A stretch of 64,000 nt of DNA from Microbulbifer sp. TB1203 (GTDB lineage: Bacteria > Pseudomonadota > Gammaproteobacteria > Pseudomonadales > Cellvibrionaceae), in contig NZ_CP116899.1 in NCBI RefSeq assembly GCF_030997045.1, positions 1,302,001 through 1,366,000 of the forward strand, written 5' to 3'. The notes below the pieces were generated by a model. It did no database searches and was not told the origin of the DNA. It worked only from the letters and a program-made list of their open reading frames with translations. Positions within the stretch are counted from its first letter, which is position 1. Each line of letters starts with the position of its first letter. Positions 43,769 to 51,997 of this stretch are shown here, piece after piece. The translations under genes and the position numbers were made by a program.

Positions 43769-44320
43769 AGTTTTGTGACCGCTTATTGTTCATAGACAGT
43801 TTCTCGCTTTTAATTTTTCAGAATCGTGTTTTTGTCACATTTTATAATCTTTGTCGCAAAAATTTTTCATCTGAAAATTTTTCTATGAATATGCCAAATC
43901 AACCATTGTTTTTATTAACAGCAGCAACAGACATATCGTTTTACATTTAAGCGAAATCAGCAGGGGAACTATAAATTCACGACAAAGCCCAAACTTGAAC
44001 TCGCTGATTTTTCTAATAGCCAAAATCCGAAACTTTGTTTAACAGCTCACTTGGCACACCGACTGAAGAATCGCGAAATGGTCCGATCAGAATCCGGAGA
44101 AATCATCGGCGCTCACACAGTATTTGCGAAGACCTCAGTAAGGAAGGTAAGGCATCTCCCTTGTCACGAAAGTTATCCAGATCGTTCAACCTCCAACGAC
44201 TTCTGATAGCCGAGGCTCTTGGCGTCATCGAGGGCTAAACAGCCGAGGCTCTCACCAGGCTGCGGAATACCGGCAGTGGCCCATTAGCGCTACTCGGGAA
44301 TGGGCTGTGCCGCGTCTTCA
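43769..44320. other. AT-rich intergenic, nothing recognised
   Basis: Upstream region of R2 and downstream region of the phytase gene. A 67-codon rightward frame at 44035 has no ribosome site or resemblance and is probably chance. Confidence 0.4.
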
Positions 44321-45730
44321 TCAGTCCCGCGGATCGGGATCGGTGTTCACGATCAACTCTGGCTCGAATGCCTCGGCCACATCGTCCCACTTCACGAACT
44401 TCAGGTTGGCGTTGTCACGCAACTCTCCTTCATCGTCGTAAACATCCGGCGTGTTCGGCTCGTCCTGCAGCACAAGCAGGCCATCGTCGAATTCACCCCC
44501 GACGTCGACATTCGTGACATCGAAGCCGTCCGTACCATTGACGCCATCGATTCCATCATCAGCCACGACCCGGAATTCTCCGATGGGGGTGTTACCCCAC
44601 CCTCGGTCGTAGATCACGAAGGTGTCGCTGCCCTGACTCGACGCAATCAGGTAACCACGACCATGGCCGCCGTCATAGATCGCCAACCCTTCGACATCGG
44701 TGGTTAGCCATTTACCGCCATAACCGGAATCCTGGTCGTAGTGGATCACGCACTCCTCATCGGCGTCAGCTTCATAGGTCCATGGCACTCCGTACTCACC
44801 GACGGTGTCGACCAGCCGCGGACGCCCCTGATAAAACCAGACCGGGACCTTCCAGATGCCCACCGCTTCCTGGGCGACATAGAGGATCCCCCTGTCGTCG
44901 TCGACGACAAGCCCCTCCGCGAACGGGCGCTCGTCCGGGTCGGTACAGGGTTCCCAGGTTGTGCCATCAGGCAGCAGGAACTGCGTGGGCAGATCGATGG
45001 TGCCGAGGTGCTCGTAGGTCACTGTGCCATCGCCCCGGTTTACCAGGCGCAGACGCGCGACGACCGGTTCACCATTCTGTGTAACGAATACCTCGGTATT
45101 GCCAAACCACTGCCAAGTGGTCAATCCATACGCCGTGAATTCCTCTTTCACCTCTTCCTGACTGGCAGCGAAGATCCACGGCAAGCTCGCCGCCGATACA
45201 TCGATCAGTGGGCCATTCGGATCGTCACGGTCGATCACATAGATACGCAGCTGGTCGAGCCCGCGATCGCTGACAACCGCGATATCGACCTGACCATACC
45301 CGGACAACAGGAAGTCGTAGGCGACGTCGACGTTGTTGATACGACCCGGATTGTCGTCCGGCCCCGGCGGAGTCGGCGCGAGAATATCTTGCAGCAACTT
45401 GCCATCAATGTCGTACACCGCCAGCCCACCCTCCTTTTGGCTGGCCAGCACCAGGCTGGCTTCGGTGTCCCGCGGATTGATCCAGATCGCCACATCATCG
45501 GTCGCCCGGTATCCGCCCACCTCGTCGTCGAACGTGGGTCTGGTCTCCAGCTCAGGCTCGATTTCTACTGACTGCCCCGATCCGTCGTGCGCCGCGGCCA
45601 TGCTCACGCTTCCCGCCAGCATCACTGCGGCCATACCCACAATTCCCGCCAGCATCTTCGTCCCCAGTATGGGCATCATGACGGAATGGACGCTCAGGCT
45701 GCGGTTGCTCGGTAGTATGAATTTTCTCAT
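44321..45730 (-). CDS. Beta-propeller 3-phytase, secreted
   Basis: 469 aa. N-terminal export signal (MLAGIVGMAAVMLAGSVSMAAA) and a six-bladed beta-propeller phytase body: RATDDVAIWINPRDTEASLV, NNVDVAYDF, VEGLAIYDGGHGRGYLIASS and DGFDVTNVDVG, with many acidic residues for Ca2+. Removes phosphate from Ca-phytate outside the inner membrane. GGAGGG precedes the ATG. Fits a phosphorus-scavenging theme with the two PhoX proteins. Confidence 0.93.
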   Translation of the reverse strand: MRKFILPSNRSLSVHSVMMPILGTKMLAGIVGMAAVMLAGSVSMAAAHDGSGQSVEIEPELETRPTFDDEVGGYRATDDVAIWINPRDTEASLVLASQKEGGLAVYDIDGKLLQDILAPTPPGPDDNPGRINNVDVAYDFLLSGYGQVDIAVVSDRGLDQLRIYVIDRDDPNGPLIDVSAASLPWIFAASQEEVKEEFTAYGLTTWQWFGNTEVFVTQNGEPVVARLRLVNRGDGTVTYEHLGTIDLPTQFLLPDGTTWEPCTDPDERPFAEGLVVDDDRGILYVAQEAVGIWKVPVWFYQGRPRLVDTVGEYGVPWTYEADADEECVIHYDQDSGYGGKWLTTDVEGLAIYDGGHGRGYLIASSQGSDTFVIYDRGWGNTPIGEFRVVADDGIDGVNGTDGFDVTNVDVGGEFDDGLLVLQDEPNTPDVYDDEGELRDNANLKFVKWDDVAEAFEPELIVNTDPDPRD

Positions 45731-45904
45731 TGGGAATCCCTCCTGGTTCGTGTCGGTGGAACAGGAGTATAGGAATTATAAATGCCTATTTGCTCAAAAA
45801 AGTACACATCGAGCGTTGCGCTCGCCTTCAGGGCCTTGGAATCTGTTCATAATCTCCTGACGAGGCTGCCAGACCGGTGGTCCATCCCACCCACTCACGC
45901 TCAG

Positions 45905-45952
45905 AGCCCGTGTCCCGGGAGAGGGATATCCTTTCCTTCCGACCCGATAGTA
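45905..45952 (-). mobile_element. Partial MITE
   Basis: AGCCCGTGTCCCGGGAGAGG and TATCCTTTCCTTCCGACCCG up to ATAGTA. One arm and part of the middle of the complete elements; the other half is missing. Confidence 0.7.
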
Positions 45953-46379
45953 AGATTCTTGATGGGCACGAGCCCGCCAAGGATGGCGGGAGTTTTCTGC
46001 CTTCGATTTGCCCATCCTGCAGTGCGCCCTCGAGCGGGGGTTTACAGACTACTTTTTTCAAATAGGTAGAAGAGTGGGAATGCTATAGATTAGAACAGTA
46101 GTACCAAAAACCAGGACGAATTGCCGAGAGAATCAGGTAATCCAATTTTTCCGTAGTCCTTCCAGACCAGGACGGTGGATTTGAAAAAGGGGTACAGTTC
46201 CGCATAGATGGCAACCCGCCAGTGCATCGGCGATGATAGGGTCTCCAGGCGCCGTTGTTGCGCTCCAACAAAACCTCCTCTGGCACAGAGGTCGAAGTAT
46301 TTCTTCAAGGTGGATGTGTGACGTGTATAAGTTGCCCAATTATTCTGAATATAGCGTCACCCTCGATTTCTAGCCCTGC
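45953..46379. other. Intergenic, relic sequence
   Basis: Begins with a degenerate GATGGGCACG...TTTGCCCATCCT palindrome. A leftward frame (FDLCARGGFVGAQQRR, WKDYGKIGLPDS) may be an old gene fragment; parent unknown. Confidence 0.35.
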
Positions 46380-47123
46380 TCAGTGATAAAAGCAGCACGC
46401 GAGAATAAACATCAGCAACAGGCCTGCGGCGAAGAATCCGAAATGCACCGCCGCCGTTCGCAGGCTGGCCTGCTGTTTTATTTCCGGTATCAGGTCCGAC
46501 GCGGCGATATAGACAAAATTTCCGGCACCGAACAGCATCAGCCAGGCTACGTCGAAATGGCGGGAGATCACATAGGCGATCAGGGCTCCGAGTGGAAAGG
46601 TTAGCGCGGACAGCACATTCCACGTCAGCGCGCGCCGCCGCGACCAGCCCCCGTGTACCAGCACGCCGAAGTCGCCCAGTTCCTGCGGCACCTCGTGGGC
46701 GACGGCGGCGATCCAGGCGGAGAAGCCCGCGCGGGGGTCGATCAGGAAGGTGCTGGCGATGGCGAGACCACCGATAAAGTTGTGGATGCCATTGCCGAGC
46801 AGGATCAGGTAGGTGACCGACCGGTACTTCTCATCCGGTGTGCTGTGGGAGTGGTGCCAGCGCAGCAACTGTTCCAGTAGCAGGAAGGCGCTGAAACCTG
46901 CCACCAGCCAGGCGGTCGCGGCCAGCGGCGCGAGGGATTCCAGGCCCTCGGGCAGCATATGGAAGAAGGCGCCGCCGAGGAGTGTGGCGGCGGCCAGGGA
47001 AACCAGCGGCAGCAGTATGCGATCCAGGGTGGCGGGCTTCATAAACACGGTGACGCCGCCCACCATGGCGATGGCGCTCATCAACAGGCCGCCGGCGATA
47101 ATCCAAGCCAGAGGGTCTGGCAT
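46380..47123 (-). CDS. ZIP-family metal transporter
   Basis: 247 aa, eight predicted helices. Metal-site helices IV and V are visible: GNGIHNFIGGLAIASTF (HNxxxG) and AHEVPQELGDFGVLVHGG (HExPxExGD). The His-rich loop between III and IV is RWHHSHS. ZIP proteins take up Zn2+, Fe2+ or Mn2+. Its ATG overlaps the atpG stop (TGA/ATG share a base), so it is the last gene of the N-ATPase operon. A relic of this junction lies at 2.1 kb. Confidence 0.92.
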   Translation of the reverse strand: MPDPLAWIIAGGLLMSAIAMVGGVTVFMKPATLDRILLPLVSLAAATLLGGAFFHMLPEGLESLAPLAATAWLVAGFSAFLLLEQLLRWHHSHSTPDEKYRSVTYLILLGNGIHNFIGGLAIASTFLIDPRAGFSAWIAAVAHEVPQELGDFGVLVHGGWSRRRALTWNVLSALTFPLGALIAYVISRHFDVAWLMLFGAGNFVYIAASDLIPEIKQQASLRTAAVHFGFFAAGLLLMFILACCFYH

Positions 47124-48013
47124 CAGTGATCGCCCTCCCGGGATTTTATTTGCGGTGGCAGTTTTGCGCTGTCGGCGTTCAGCAGTATCACCTCGATTTC
47201 CTCGGTTATCTCCTCCTGGCGCAGCTGGTTGCCCCTGCGACGCAGCGCTTCCAGTTTTTCGTCCAGGTAGCGCTGCGCGCCTTCCAGGTGTTGCATGCGC
47301 TGCTGGTTTTCCGCCATCAGGGAGACGTAGAGTATTTCGTGCAGGGCCGCGAACAGGTACTGTTCCACCAGCTCGCGCAGAAAGTCACCGGGTGCCAGAT
47401 TTAACCCGGGCGCAAAGGGGAATTTTTCCGGCGCATTGCGCAGCGATTCAAACGGGGGCAGCAGTTCGCGCACTGCCACCCCCTGTCGCTGCGGGTCGTG
47501 GTAGAGCACCGCCAGTGCTATGGCGCCCCCGGCCTGCAGTTCCGAGAGCCGCTTCACCAGTTGCAGCAATCGCACGCCCACCTCATCCAGCACCGCGGCG
47601 CCCTCGACGGCCGCCAGCAGCAGCGGGTGTTCTCCCAATTTGACGCACAGCTTCTGCCCCCAACCGATAATGCCCGCTTTTGTGCCGCCGCCTTCCACAG
47701 GCTCGTCCGCCAGGCACTGATGCAAACGCTGTATCAGGCTTTCATTGAAGTTGCCGCAAAAACCCCGCTCGGAACCGATCAGCAGGTAGATGCGCCGTAG
47801 TTGCCGCTCCTGCGGCGGGGGCAGTGCCGGCGGAAAAAAGCTGAGGAAGTCCGCAGCGACGGTGCGCATGGCTTCCACCGCGCGCCGCTGGCTGTCGAGA
47901 AAACGCCCCAGCCGTCGCACCTCGATAAAAGCCATCGCCTTCATCGCGCTGACAATCTCACGTGTCTCGCCGAGTTGCTGCCCGTGGCGCTGGAGCTCGC
48001 GGCGACGGCTCAC
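47123..48013 (-). CDS. atpG: N-type F-ATPase gamma subunit
   Basis: 296 aa. Central stalk subunit with the typical N-terminal helix (LGETREIVSAMKAMAFIEVR), LLIGSERGFCGNFNESL in the middle, and the C-terminal helix LEALRRRGNQLRQEEITEEI. More diverged from housekeeping gamma, as expected for N-ATPases. Starts 10 bp after the atpA stop. Confidence 0.93.
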   Translation of the reverse strand: MSRRRELQRHGQQLGETREIVSAMKAMAFIEVRRLGRFLDSQRRAVEAMRTVAADFLSFFPPALPPPQERQLRRIYLLIGSERGFCGNFNESLIQRLHQCLADEPVEGGGTKAGIIGWGQKLCVKLGEHPLLLAAVEGAAVLDEVGVRLLQLVKRLSELQAGGAIALAVLYHDPQRQGVAVRELLPPFESLRNAPEKFPFAPGLNLAPGDFLRELVEQYLFAALHEILYVSLMAENQQRMQHLEGAQRYLDEKLEALRRRGNQLRQEEITEEIEVILLNADSAKLPPQIKSREGDH

Positions 48014-48023
48014 CTCTCTCCCC

Positions 48024-49499
48024 TCACTTTTGGGCTCCCGCGGTACTTGGCAGCCAGTCCTGCGCCAGCGCCACCCACCGCTCGCGCGGGTCGTCCAGCT
48101 GCAGGCCGCTGGCCTCCACCCTGCCCCGCAGCCCTGCCATCAGGTCCTGTACCTGTTGCAGCTCCACGCCGTCCAGCAGGTCGTCATTAAAGGCGATCAT
48201 CCACGCCAGCTGGAACTCGATCGACAGCGGCGCCAGCCGCTCCTGCTTGAGAATCTCCCGCAGCACGCGGCCGCGGCGGATGGATTTTTCCATACCCGCC
48301 TCCAGCCTGGCGCCGAAGCGGGTGAACATTTCCAATTCGAGAAACTGCAGGTAGTCGAGTTTCATGCGCCCGGCCTCCCGCTTGATGGCCGGGTGCTGGG
48401 CGCGGCCGCCGATGCGGGATACCGATTTGCCGATATCGATGGCCGGGCGGAAACCACTGCTAAACAACTCGCGATCCAGGTAGATCTGGCCATCGGTAAT
48501 GGAGATCAGGTTAGTGGGAATATAGGCGGCGATCTCTCCCTGTTTGGTCTCCACGACCGGCAGCGCGGTCATACTGCCGCCGCCCTGTTCCGCGTTGAGA
48601 CAGGTGGCCCGCTCCAGCAGGCGCGCATGCACGGAAAATATATCGCCGGGATAGGCCTCGCGCCCCGGCGGCCTGCGCAATAAGAGCGAGAGTTCGCGGT
48701 AGGTCTTGGCGTGGGTGGAGAGATCGTCGTACACCACCAGCGTATGCAATCCCCTACGCATCCAGTATTCGGCGATACTGCAACCGGCGAATGGTGCCAG
48801 GTGTTGCAGTCCCGGCAGGCTGCTGGCCTCGGCCACCACCACGGTGGAAAAATCCAGTGCGCCGTAGTCGCGCAGTAGCTCGATAGTGGTGACCACCGCC
48901 GAGCGCTTCTGGCCGATCAGCACATAGACGCAATAGACTTGCTGATCCCGCTGGTTGATCACCGTGTCCAGTGCCAGAGAGCTGCGCCCGAGGCCCTCGT
49001 CGCCGATCAGCAGCTGCCGCTGGCCGCGGCCGATGGGAATCATGGTATCCAGCACCTTGCTGCCGGTATACAGTGGCCGGTGCACAAAATCGCGCTGCGT
49101 AATTGCCGGCGAAGGCATTTCCAGGCGCCGCCAGTCGGAACACTCGAGCGCGGCGCCGCCGTCGAGGGGATCGCCCAGCGGATCTATCACCCGCCCCAGC
49201 AGATCGTCGCCCACGGGGATACCCAGTTTTTTTTCACACAGACTTACGGCGGTGCCAGCGGTGAGATCCCGGGTTTCCCTCAACAGTATCGCGCCCACCA
49301 GTTCACCTGTGAGATCGAAGACCTGCGCGCGGCTACCGTCGGCAAAGTCCAGTACATCATCCATGGCGGCGGTGGGCAGCCCGCTGACCCAGGCGATACC
49401 GTCGCCTACCGACACCACGCGGCCCTGTTCGCGAATGCGCAGTTGAGGGCGGTAGCTCCTCAGCCAGTCCTCCCGGCGCTGCAGCAATTCGTTATTCAC
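48024..49499 (-). CDS. atpA: N-type F-ATPase alpha subunit
   Basis: 491 aa. P-loop is GDEGLGRSSLALDTV, the nucleotide site is slightly altered from GxxGxGKT (RS in place of KT), which is a notable change in a non-catalytic site. KLGIPVGDDLLGRVIDPLG, ISITDGQIYLDRELF and VSRIGGRAQHPAIK are family signatures. Begins inside the last codons of atpF (8-bp overlap). Confidence 0.93.
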   Translation of the reverse strand: MNNELLQRREDWLRSYRPQLRIREQGRVVSVGDGIAWVSGLPTAAMDDVLDFADGSRAQVFDLTGELVGAILLRETRDLTAGTAVSLCEKKLGIPVGDDLLGRVIDPLGDPLDGGAALECSDWRRLEMPSPAITQRDFVHRPLYTGSKVLDTMIPIGRGQRQLLIGDEGLGRSSLALDTVINQRDQQVYCVYVLIGQKRSAVVTTIELLRDYGALDFSTVVVAEASSLPGLQHLAPFAGCSIAEYWMRRGLHTLVVYDDLSTHAKTYRELSLLLRRPPGREAYPGDIFSVHARLLERATCLNAEQGGGSMTALPVVETKQGEIAAYIPTNLISITDGQIYLDRELFSSGFRPAIDIGKSVSRIGGRAQHPAIKREAGRMKLDYLQFLELEMFTRFGARLEAGMEKSIRRGRVLREILKQERLAPLSIEFQLAWMIAFNDDLLDGVELQQVQDLMAGLRGRVEASGLQLDDPRERWVALAQDWLPSTAGAQK

Positions 49500-50247
49500 T
49501 ACCCGTATCCCGCGCTATCCGCGCAAATCCCCGCAGTTCATCGCGCACATTTGCACCCAGCACCCAGGGACCGATCACCAGGCGCAAACCCGCTACCAGG
49601 TCGCTGTCCTCTGAAAAATGACAGTGCACGGTGTTCTGCAGTATTTGCTGCAATCCATTTCGGACTTGTTCGCGCCGGTCGGCGGACAGAGGAAAGGCAC
49701 TGGATACTTCCACCGGCTCTCCAGCCGCGGGCAACTGCCGTCGCAGTTCCGCCAGTCGATCCTCCGGCAGTTCCGCCAGCGAGGCCAGCAGCAGTTGCTG
49801 AAGATTCGTTTCCAGTTCCGGGCCGGCGGCCTGTTCCAGCAGGCGCGCGGCGAAGCGGCTGCCCTGCTCCAGCGCCCGCTGTTGCAACTGATGGCGCTGT
49901 TCCCGCTGGCGGCGCTGCTCGATCACTTCGTCCTTCTGTCGCTGCTGTTGCAGGGCGTCCTGTAATGCCTGCTCCAGCTGCGCGCGCTCGGCTTTCATCT
50001 CTTGCTGCAGATCTGCCCGGGCCCGCTGACGTTCGCGCTCCCAATCATTCATGCGGCCCTCGTACTCCCGCTGCAACCGCTCGGCCTCCTCCCGCATTTT
50101 CTCAGCTTCCGCCAGGCGCTGTTCGATATCCTGCCGGCGGCGTGTGATAACGGATTGCAACGGCTTGTAGAAAAACCGTTTGAGTATCCACACCAACACC
50201 AGGAAATTGACGATTTCCAACAGGAAGGTCGACCAGCTGAGTTCCAT
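49492..50247 (-). CDS. atpF: N-type F-ATPase b subunit with delta-like C-terminus
   Basis: 251 aa. One N-terminal helix (FLLEIVNFLVLVWILKRFFY), a long charged coiled coil (about 35-140) and a C-terminal domain (LASLAELPEDRLAELRRQL, VAGLRLVIGPWVLGANVRDEL) resembling the delta subunit. N-ATPase operons lack a separate atpH and use this extended b subunit as the whole peripheral stalk. Confidence 0.92.
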   Translation of the reverse strand: MELSWSTFLLEIVNFLVLVWILKRFFYKPLQSVITRRRQDIEQRLAEAEKMREEAERLQREYEGRMNDWERERQRARADLQQEMKAERAQLEQALQDALQQQRQKDEVIEQRRQREQRHQLQQRALEQGSRFAARLLEQAAGPELETNLQQLLLASLAELPEDRLAELRRQLPAAGEPVEVSSAFPLSADRREQVRNGLQQILQNTVHCHFSEDSDLVAGLRLVIGPWVLGANVRDELRGFARIARDTGSE

Positions 50248-50259
50248 GCGGAAATATCC

Positions 50260-50529
50260 CTACGGTTTGAGAAGATATTCCAGCAGTGGATTGCGAAACA
50301 GGACGATCAGCGCGATCACCAGCACATAGATGGCCAGGGACTCGATCATCGCCAGGCCGATAAACAGGGTGCGCATGATCGAACGCTCCGCTTCCGGCTG
50401 CCGCGCCAGCGCGTCCAGCGCGCTGCTGATCGCCCGCCCCATGGCGTAGGCCGGCAGCAATACGCCGATCGCCATGCCGAGTATCGCGGCGATGGTCGAA
50501 AGCAGCGCAAACCAGGTCATATCACTCAT
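50260..50529 (-). CDS. atpE: N-type F-ATPase c subunit
   Basis: 89 aa hairpin of two helices joined by ARQPEA. The ion-binding Glu is in GLAMIESLAIYVLV, with Ser and Tyr at the Na+-ligand positions. The usual Na+-site Gln in helix 1 aligns with Met (AYAMGRA), so the coupling ion is not clear. Start ATG 50529 has AGGAG upstream; it overlaps the atpB stop by 8 bp. Confidence 0.92.
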   Translation of the reverse strand: MSDMTWFALLSTIAAILGMAIGVLLPAYAMGRAISSALDALARQPEAERSIMRTLFIGLAMIESLAIYVLVIALIVLFRNPLLEYLLKP

Positions 50530-51220
50530 GGCGCTCTCCTTGTGGTGGTTGCCTGAGCTGTTGTGATTGCAGGCCGCCGGCAACGTAAATCAGTGCCAGC
50601 ATGCCGAAGATATAGGCCTGAACCAGGGCTTCGACAATGTGCAGCATCAGTATAGGAATTGGTGCCAGAAAACCGGCCACCAGCAGAATCAGCAGCGCAG
50701 CCATTTCCAGGCTCATGATATTGCCGAACAGGCGCACCGCCAGGGCGACAGTGCGGGTGACTTCGCTGATCAGGTGGAACGGCAGCAGTATCGGGCTCGG
50801 GGTCAGGTAGTGGTGCAGATAGCGTTTCAGTCCCTGGCTGCGGATTCCGAACCAGTGCACCGACAGGAATACCAGTATTGCCAGCGCCGCGGTGGCGGAG
50901 AGATCCCGCGTGGGCGAATGTACGCCGGGAATCAAGCCGCAGAGATTGGCCACCACCAGGAAGATCCACAGGCTGGCAATAAACGGCAGCAGCAGCTTGA
51001 CGTGATCCGGCGCCACCGCGCGAATGGCGTCTTCCATCGCAATCACGATACCTTCCGCCAAAGTCTGCAGTGCACCCGGTTGCAGCCGGAGGCGGCGCGA
51101 CAGCAGCCAGGCCGCAGAGCCGATGGCGGCGACAATCGCCCAGGTGGTGATCACGGTGCCGGTGATCTGCAGCGGCCCTATGCGAAAAAGTACCGAGGGG
51201 AATAACTCGCTGCCGTTCAC
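50522..51220 (-). CDS. atpB: N-type F-ATPase a subunit
   Basis: 232 aa, GTG start, several helices. The essential Arg lies in EVTRTVALAVRLFGNIMSLE. LPFIASLWIFLVVANLCGLIP is the conserved central helix. GTG is 3 bp after the atpQ stop. Confidence 0.92.
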   Translation of the reverse strand: MNGSELFPSVLFRIGPLQITGTVITTWAIVAAIGSAAWLLSRRLRLQPGALQTLAEGIVIAMEDAIRAVAPDHVKLLLPFIASLWIFLVVANLCGLIPGVHSPTRDLSATAALAILVFLSVHWFGIRSQGLKRYLHHYLTPSPILLPFHLISEVTRTVALAVRLFGNIMSLEMAALLILLVAGFLAPIPILMLHIVEALVQAYIFGMLALIYVAGGLQSQQLRQPPQGERHE

Positions 51221-51223
51221 TCA

Positions 51224-51499
51224 CTACTCCCGAATCAACAGATACACATTGAAGGCACCCACCACCAGACCGACGAATATCAGGCTGAGAGTCCAGCGAG
51301 TGGAATAGCCGGCGGTCAGGCTGTCCAGCCAGTTGCCCAGATAGGCACCGCCCACCACCGGCAGTACAAATACCAAGCCCAGGGTGCCGATATAGATGGT
51401 CTGCGCGAATAGTGTCGGACGCTCGCGTTCGGCCTGCTTCATCCGTTTGGCCTGGCGCTCGACTTTCTCACGCAGTTGTTTGTCCCTGTCCGTTGCCAT
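51224..51499 (-). CDS. atpQ: N-ATPase accessory protein AtpQ (AtpI/AtpZ-like)
   Basis: 91 aa, charged N-terminus (REKVERQAKRMKQAERER) then two helices (FAQTIYIGTLGLVFVLPVVG and LSLIFVGLVVGAFNVYLLI). It matches the ATPase gene-1 family, found as AtpQ in N-ATPase operons. The three-helix AtpR that normally follows is absent: atpB begins 3 bp after this stop. ATG 51499 is used; upstream sequence is the palindrome. Confidence 0.8.
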   Translation of the reverse strand: MATDRDKQLREKVERQAKRMKQAERERPTLFAQTIYIGTLGLVFVLPVVGGAYLGNWLDSLTAGYSTRWTLSLIFVGLVVGAFNVYLLIRE

Positions 51500-51510
51500 A
51501 GAAACAGTAA

Positions 51511-51583
51511 TGTAGGATGGGCAAAGCGCAGCGTGCCCATCACGGGCTGGTTGATGGGCACGCTGCGCTTTGCCCATCCTACA
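51511..51583. repeat. Perfect 32-bp inverted repeat inside the ATPase operon
   Basis: Arms 51511-51542 and 51552-51583 are exact reverse complements (outer TGTAGGATGGGCAAAGCGCA) around a 9-nt loop. It belongs to a dispersed palindrome family; pieces are at 3741 and near 45.97 kb. In mRNA it is a very strong hairpin between atpC and atpQ. Confidence 0.9.
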
Positions 51584-51589
51584 TATTAT

Positions 51590-51997
51590 TCAGCGCCCTG
51601 GTGACTGGCGCCCCACCTCCCAAAGCCGGCGCAGAATGGATTCCTCCATCCGGCGCAGGCTTTCTTTCATTGCGTGCAGACCCCGCTCCTCTGCCAGCAG
51701 TTGCTGTTGCAGAAGCCCAGAAATGCGCTCGTAGTCGCTGTCGATCAGGTAGCGGCGGGCGCAGATCTGCAACTGGTTATCGAGAAAATAGAGCAGTCCA
51801 CCGGGCAGCGCCAGATACTGCCAGCCCTCTTCGGCACGGCGAAAACGCGCCAGGCCAAATACCAGGGCGGTCATTGTGCGCATATGCCCGGCGAGGATGC
51901 CGAAACTGCCGGATGCGTCCTCACCGACGAAGGAAGTGACGCCGTCAATCCGTTGCTGTTCGGTGGCGGACAGCAGTTGCAGGCTGAAGGTTTTCAC
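51590..51997 (-). CDS. atpC: N-type F-ATPase epsilon subunit
   Basis: 135 aa. Beta-sandwich start (FSLQLLSATEQQRIDGVTSF, then FGILAGH) and a helical end (ESLRRMEESILRRL). GTG start at 51997 overlaps the atpD stop as GTGA, with GGAAGG upstream. The longer in-frame start lies inside atpD. Confidence 0.88.
   Translation of the reverse strand: MKTFSLQLLSATEQQRIDGVTSFVGEDASGSFGILAGHMRTMTALVFGLARFRRAEEGWQYLALPGGLLYFLDNQLQICARRYLIDSDYERISGLLQQQLLAEERGLHAMKESLRRMEESILRRLWEVGRQSPGR

Noticed and set aside
44741..45571. 276-codon rightward frame inside the phytase gene
   Set aside because: Shadow of the phytase, which has signal peptide, start site and motifs.
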